This document shows, in pieces, positions 59,645-64,000 of a stretch of 64,000 nt of DNA. This DNA comes from Warburgia ugandensis (lineage: Eukaryota; Streptophyta; Magnoliopsida; Canellales; Canellaceae). Both the position numbers and the translations under genes were made by a program. The DNA lies in NCBI GenBank assembly GCA_035236585.1, contig CP141128.1, positions 38,236,684 to 38,300,683 of the forward strand, read 5' to 3'. The notes below the pieces were generated by a model. The model made no database searches. It was given only the letters and a program-made list of their open reading frames with translations, and was not told the origin of the DNA. Each line of letters starts with the position of its first letter. The first letter of the stretch is position 1.

Positions 59645-60640
59645 TAACCCCTCATTATCTTCTAATGTGCACCCTAGATTTGAATGTTTGGCTATAACAT
59701 CAACAGAATCTCCCTCCTATTTGGCCATAAAAGCGAAGGTTTCAAATGACCCTCAACATCTATCTTGGGAATCATCAAATAAACATTGTAGTTTCAAATA
59801 GGCTGCTTCTTTGGCATTGGCTGGCTCAAATAGAATCTTAGGAGGTGTAAGGGCTCCTGCTTAAGATGTACATTGAGAAATGTCCATGAAGCATTCTCTT
59901 CATCCATGAAGGTTTCTATATCAAACTTAAAATAAGTGAGACATGCCTTGAGTGGATAATTACTAGAGGATAGTAGCAATTCTTCTAGATTATCTATCTC
60001 ATAAGAGTCTTTTGGTGATATTTCAAACCCTATATAGTCCTTTTTGGACTTCTAATTATCCTCAATTTGTTCGATTTCCTAAACCCTTTCCATGAAGTGA
60101 GAAGTTATTTTACCCTTTTAAATTCCATTTAGTAGCTTCTCAAATTTCTAATGCAATGCATATATAAATGAAGGGTCTCTTCTAATTATTGTTCCTTGTT
60201 TTGTAGAGGAAATAGCTCCTATGAGCCATACTATTGTGGCATTGGGTATTGGGAAAGGGTTGATTAGTGTGGAACCAAGATAATCTTCCCTGATAATCCT
60301 AAGATCAAATTTATTTGGGATTTATAGCCCATCTAGGATAATTAGTCTCAACATAGGAATAATTGTTAAGGTTTGTGAATGCATTGGGTGCATTTACTTG
60401 CTCCTAAAAATATGCAATGTTGGTGGAGCTTGATTTCCATGAAGCAGTGGGGTGTACTAGGCTAGAATAGGCACGACAATTCTCATACTAAGATCGCCTA
60501 TATGATTCACTAGCCTACCTAAAAGCAAGTAACCTATTTAATTCACTATCCATCCTATCTACCAATCCATCGAATGCATTGCATAAATCAAGTTTATTTG
60601 ATGTCCTTGTCTCATGCATTTCTTCATAGCATAAGGGCTG
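59645..60640 (-). pseudogene. Degraded gypsy gag and linker relic
   Basis: The minus strand reads NAFDGLVDRMDSELNRLLAF near 60560, then a QVNAPNAFTNLNNYSYVETNYPRWAINPKW-like stretch in broken frame (60300-60410), clearly parallel to M's VNALNAYHDLSNKPHSETYNLGWARH. Further on is YPLKACLTYFKFDIETFMDEENASWTFLNVHLKQEP (59794-59979), comparable to P's DPLEACLTHLNCDFDIDKSI region between protease and RT. It is a relative of P and M but much diverged. It borders P's 3' LTR. Confidence 0.5.
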
Positions 60641-61690
60641 GGGAGTGAAATAGTATGAAAGTGTTTTTTATCCCCTTCTTCATGGGCCATTTCTTCGATT
60701 GGGTTAACATGATTGACTTGAATGCTTTAACCCTCACTTTGTGGTTAGTCTAATCTTAGGAGTTTAAGAGAGTGAGATCTGGATTCTTAGATTGATGGCC
60801 ATGCATACACAAAAAGATGGTGCTAGGTAAGAGATGGAAGCATGGAAGAGAGAAGATGTGTATCGAGAAGAGGAGAAAGGACACATGCATGCAACTAAAT
60901 GTATGATGCATAAAACATAAAGATGCGATGTATGCTACATAAGAGGAAACTAATTAACTATGCATGTAATCAAAAGTGCAAAATAACATGACAAAGATGC
61001 ATGACAGATTTAACCATAAAATAAACTACAACCTTAGATGGATGCGTGTGAGAAGAAGAATAAAGGAGTGCTTATGTGTGAAATTAAATGGAGGAAAAAA
61101 TAATGCTTATAATTAAACATGTAGGATTCGTGTTATACTAAAGAGAAGAAAGCATGCACATCTAAGGATGAATGATGTATGGAACATGTAAAAGTAGAAT
61201 AAACATGCAAGAGATAGATGGATGAAGGTGGGAATAAAGGAAGATGGAAGGAGGGTACTTGGAAGGAGAGTTACATGCATAGGTTTATGCATGTAACTTA
61301 GGATGCTATGCATGCTCTAAAACTACTTGTAGCCCTAACTAATCAATGATTACAACAATGGATGAACACAAGATGAATAAAAAGAAGGAAACAAGAAAAG
61401 TGCAAAAATAAACAAGGAAATGGATTGGGTTGAGAACCCTTACCTTTGCTCTAATGATTTGAACATTAATGCTTGAAGGCAACTTGGGTGAGGGTGATCT
61501 TCCTCCCTCTATTTCTCCTTGCTTTGTGTCTCAAACTCTAGAGAAATGTAGAAAATAAAAATTTTCCTTCTCCTTCACTTCTTATTTATAAGGTTTGAGG
61601 AAAGGATGCCCTAGGGATGGATCACTAGGATCTAAGGGAGAAGGGAAGAAAGAATATTTGGAATTTGAAGAGAGACAGGTAAGCTAAGGA
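60641..61690. other. Unassigned DNA, possibly LTR-derived
   Basis: Rich in GATGCATG, ACATGCAAG and purine stretches on the plus strand; no gene or boundary recognised. TATTTATAAGG near 61587 could be a TATA-like element read on either strand. Confidence 0.35.
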
Positions 61691-61757
61691 GAGAGGTGCA
61701 TAATGGTGAGTATTCCCACTTGTCGTGCAAGTGACCCAGGTTTGATCCCTGACAATA
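61691..61757 (+). tRNA. tRNA-Asp-like sequence (pseudogene or SINE head)
   Basis: The stretch GCATAATGGTGAGTATTCCC ... GTGACCCAGG and TTTGATCCCTGACAATAG follows plant tRNA-Asp(GUC) (GTATAGTGGTGAGTATTCCC..., TTCGATCCCCGGCAACG) through the D arm, anticodon arm and T arm. The box B analogue is GGTTTGATCCC. The GTC anticodon survives in sequence, but the original anticodon stem is mispaired (CCCAC against GCAAG); a shifted stem CACTT/AAGTG pairs perfectly. The acceptor stem is lost. It is not a working tRNA. Sequence to about 61900 may be the body of a SINE. Confidence 0.6.
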
Positions 61758-62984
61758 GTTCCAAAAACTTGATGGGGCTAAATTGCTATGTGTGTAATAC
61801 TAAATCAGCTATGGTTCACCATGGATACCACACAGTCTACTTTGCACTCTCATGGGGAGAGTGAATCAAAGGGGTGGAGTCTTTCCATGATACTACCAAT
61901 CACCAAATAGCCTCTTACAGGATAGATAGCTATCTTTATAGAATTTAGCATGACAGTGGCCAATTACCACCCCTAGCATAGTGACCACGGGCTCCCATTT
62001 TCTCCTTAGACATAGCTTAATATGGCCCTGATACATATAGCAAGAAGATAAATTGTCAAACACTTCATAGAGTAAATTTCTTGCGAAATGAAAATCATAA
62101 TCAAAACCAAGTGATTTTGAATGAAGTACTTTATTCATTTCAATATGAAAAACACACTAGCTTAAATTTTGGAAAACCCAAAATCTCACACACATGATAG
62201 AAAATATGCCACTTAACATGGAGATTACATTCTAAGGCATTAATGATCAAATGCACAAAACATAAAGATCATCTTGTAGAAAAATTCATAAAGTGGTGGC
62301 ATCAAATATCAAAATTCAGTTAGTGTGGCTCATCAAAGCATCAAGTAAATCAAAATAGTTGGCCATTTCAGATAATCAATGATGTATTGATAAATTTAAA
62401 TTCAACATCATAATATAATCTATTCATAAGCCATAGCCTAAGTAAATCTTTCACACAGATTTTATATGATTACCTATCATTTAACTTTCAAACGAGCTCC
62501 TGTACACTTAAAAACATTATGGGACCAAGTTCTTTACTTATTTTCTAATCCATTAAATATTAGAAGGATGGTCTCACACTCTCATCTATAGTTGGTGCAC
62601 CTACAGGTTTTCTGCTTTGGTAGTTTGGCACGAACTCAGTCTTTTGATTTGATTCAGATGACTTTTAGACATTTACTTACTAAATAAATTTATGAGAATT
62701 GGTATTATCATCTAACCAAGTTCTCTATAAATTTTTAGGTTCAACGGAGGTTAGGAAGGTTATCAAACACTCCCAACACTAGTATGTGGGCTTGTAGATT
62801 TTCTACTTTAGCAGTCGTACATGAACTCAATCTTTCAACTAAATTTAAATGACTTCCTGACATCTAATGGCTAAATAAATTTATAGCAATTTGTATTACT
62901 ATATGAACAATTCTGCGTACCTATAGGTTTTCTACACTAGCAATCCTATTATTCTTTCACTAAAAACTAATCGAGTTTGGGGAT
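61758..62984. other. Unassigned DNA with internal direct repeats
   Basis: The phrase (C/T)T(A/G)(C/T)AGGTTTTCT(G/A)C near 62603, 62789 and 62921, followed by CACGAACTCA/TACATGAACTCA and TAAATAAATTTAT, marks two to three diverged units about 130-190 bp apart. No gene recognised; the minus ORF at 61893-62138 has no known domain. Confidence 0.4.
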
Positions 62985-64000
62985 TAATTTGAGAATTTCA
63001 GAGTATTATAAAAGAAAATAATAAATTTGTCGAGATAGTCCTTAAATATTATGCTCATCAAATTCATAAAGATCATAGGTGCATTCATTAGTCTGATTGG
63101 TATTACAAGGAACTTGTAATGACCATACTAAATTTAGAATGCTGTTTTTGAAATATCTTCCTCCCTTAATTGATAGTAGACCTTGAATTTAAGACGATAT
63201 TAGAGAAAACCCTAGCATATTGTAATTGGTTGAATAAGTCATCGATATGCAATAAGGGATACTTGTTTTATCATGACTCCATTCAACAATCTATATTTGA
63301 TTTACAGTCTTAGAGATCTATCTTTCTTCTTCACAAACAATACTGGGGCTCCCCAAGGTGATACACTTGATTGAATGAACTCTTGGTTCGACAATTCTTG
63401 AAGTTACTCCTTTAATTCTTTCAATTGTGTAGTAATCATGCAGTATGGTGCCTTGGAAATGGGAGATGATCCTGGCATCATCTCTATTGTGACGTTCATC
63501 TCTCTCTTTGGTGGTAATTCGAGTAATTCTTTTGGAAGAACACCTTAGAATTCACAGAATACATAAACACTTCTATGGTAGGTCCTAACTCCACCTAAGT
63601 CACTATATTTGGCAAGATATGCTGGACAACCCTTAGCAATGAGTTGTGCAGCTTTCCTTGTTGAAATAATGTCATCCCAAGGTGTTCAGTCTACCCCAAA
63701 ATGTAAAGATCTTGCCTCTTGGACTATTAAACGAAACTCTCTTCTTCCTACGGTAGGTAATAGTTCCGTGTGGTGCCAAACAATCCATTCCTCATATGAT
63801 GTCAAAATCCATCATGTCTCACAAGATTATATCAGCATTGAGTTCTCTATTCAAAATAGGATGGAAACCACATGGAGAAATTACTTGGTTACTACTAGTT
63901 CTCTCATTGGTGTGCTAGCCTCCAAACTAAAACCCAAGCGTAGTATAATACAATTCACCCAAGATATGAAGTGACACAATATGAATGAATGAATAGATCC
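62985..64000 (-). pseudogene. Chromovirus protease/RT fragment, runs off the window
   Basis: The minus strand carries pol of a different Ty3/gypsy lineage. From the right edge: a degraded protease region (LGFSLEAST, about 63920), then FPKELLELPPKREMNVTIEM and SSPISKAPYCM...LKELKEQLQEL (63400-63545), [16 protein letters not shown] (63320-63380), LREEDISKTAF and YGHYKFLVIP.RLMNAPMIFM (63050-63180), and YLDKFIIFFYNT. The IDDILIYS catalytic box is replaced by YNTLKFS and the sequence ends there, so RT is truncated and inactive. The plus ORF 63609-63974 is a shadow. Confidence 0.82.

Noticed and set aside
63609-63974. 121-codon plus-strand frame at the right edge
   Set aside because: Antisense to the chromovirus protease/RT region; its translation shows no domain.

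Overview
The window looks like a repeat-dense, AT-rich block of plant (angiosperm-type) nuclear DNA. I found no intact host gene, no rRNA operon and no CRISPR array. The assignment rests on plant-type Ty3/gypsy elements of the Athila/Tat type (primer-binding sites complementary to tRNA-Asp; gag, protease, RT, RNase H and integrase motifs), a chromovirus pol fragment, three RTE-clade LINEs with CATCAT tails, and the 3' end of an L1-type LINE with an RNase H-like domain. Every coding remnant carries stops or frameshifts, so this is an old transposon graveyard. Species cannot be read from the sequence.

Layout. 1-8.0 kb: unassigned LTR-like DNA, then two oppositely oriented fragments of one LTR family (called Z here) flanking a 1.1 kb tract of degenerate 42-bp and 48-bp coding-like repeats, then an LTR with primer site and leader of a second family (Y). 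8.0-20.1 kb: a short RTE-derived element, two copies of an unknown repeat (X), a solo Y LTR with a perfect 5-bp target duplication, two 5'-truncated RTE LINEs with 16-bp and 11-bp duplications, and an L1 3' end. 20.5-25.5 kb: a Z-like LTR on the minus strand split by an essentially full-length 3.15 kb RTE LINE with a perfect 14-bp duplication.

26.6-59.6 kb is one nested stack. A plus-strand Athila-like element (P) has its 5' LTR, primer site and leader at 26.6-28.96 kb and its gag-pol, 3' region and 3' LTR at 45.2-59.6 kb. A related minus-strand element (M, 28.96-45.23 kb, LTRs of about 2.8 kb) sits in P's leader. A 2.7 kb chimeric, partly inverted retroelement piece (N) sits in M's gag. A 4.96 kb noncoding LTR-like insertion (T5) sits in P's 3' LTR. 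59.6-64 kb: a minus-strand gag relic, a tRNA-Asp-like sequence (pseudogene or SINE head), unassigned DNA, and a chromovirus protease/RT fragment that runs off the right edge.

The most unusual observations are the chimeric insertion N, with one canonical LTR end and one internal end; a conserved 60-62 nt block with GTAAGT...TTTTATAG borders inside several Z LTRs, resembling a mini-intron; the two-period coiled-coil-like repeat tract at 2.3-3.3 kb; the 8.0-8.5 kb RTE-derived short element with a perfect GC-rich hairpin; and about 70-bp repeated units at the 5' side of the full-length RTE LINE. Boundaries called from target duplications are firm to a base or two; others are approximate. All comparisons were by eye.
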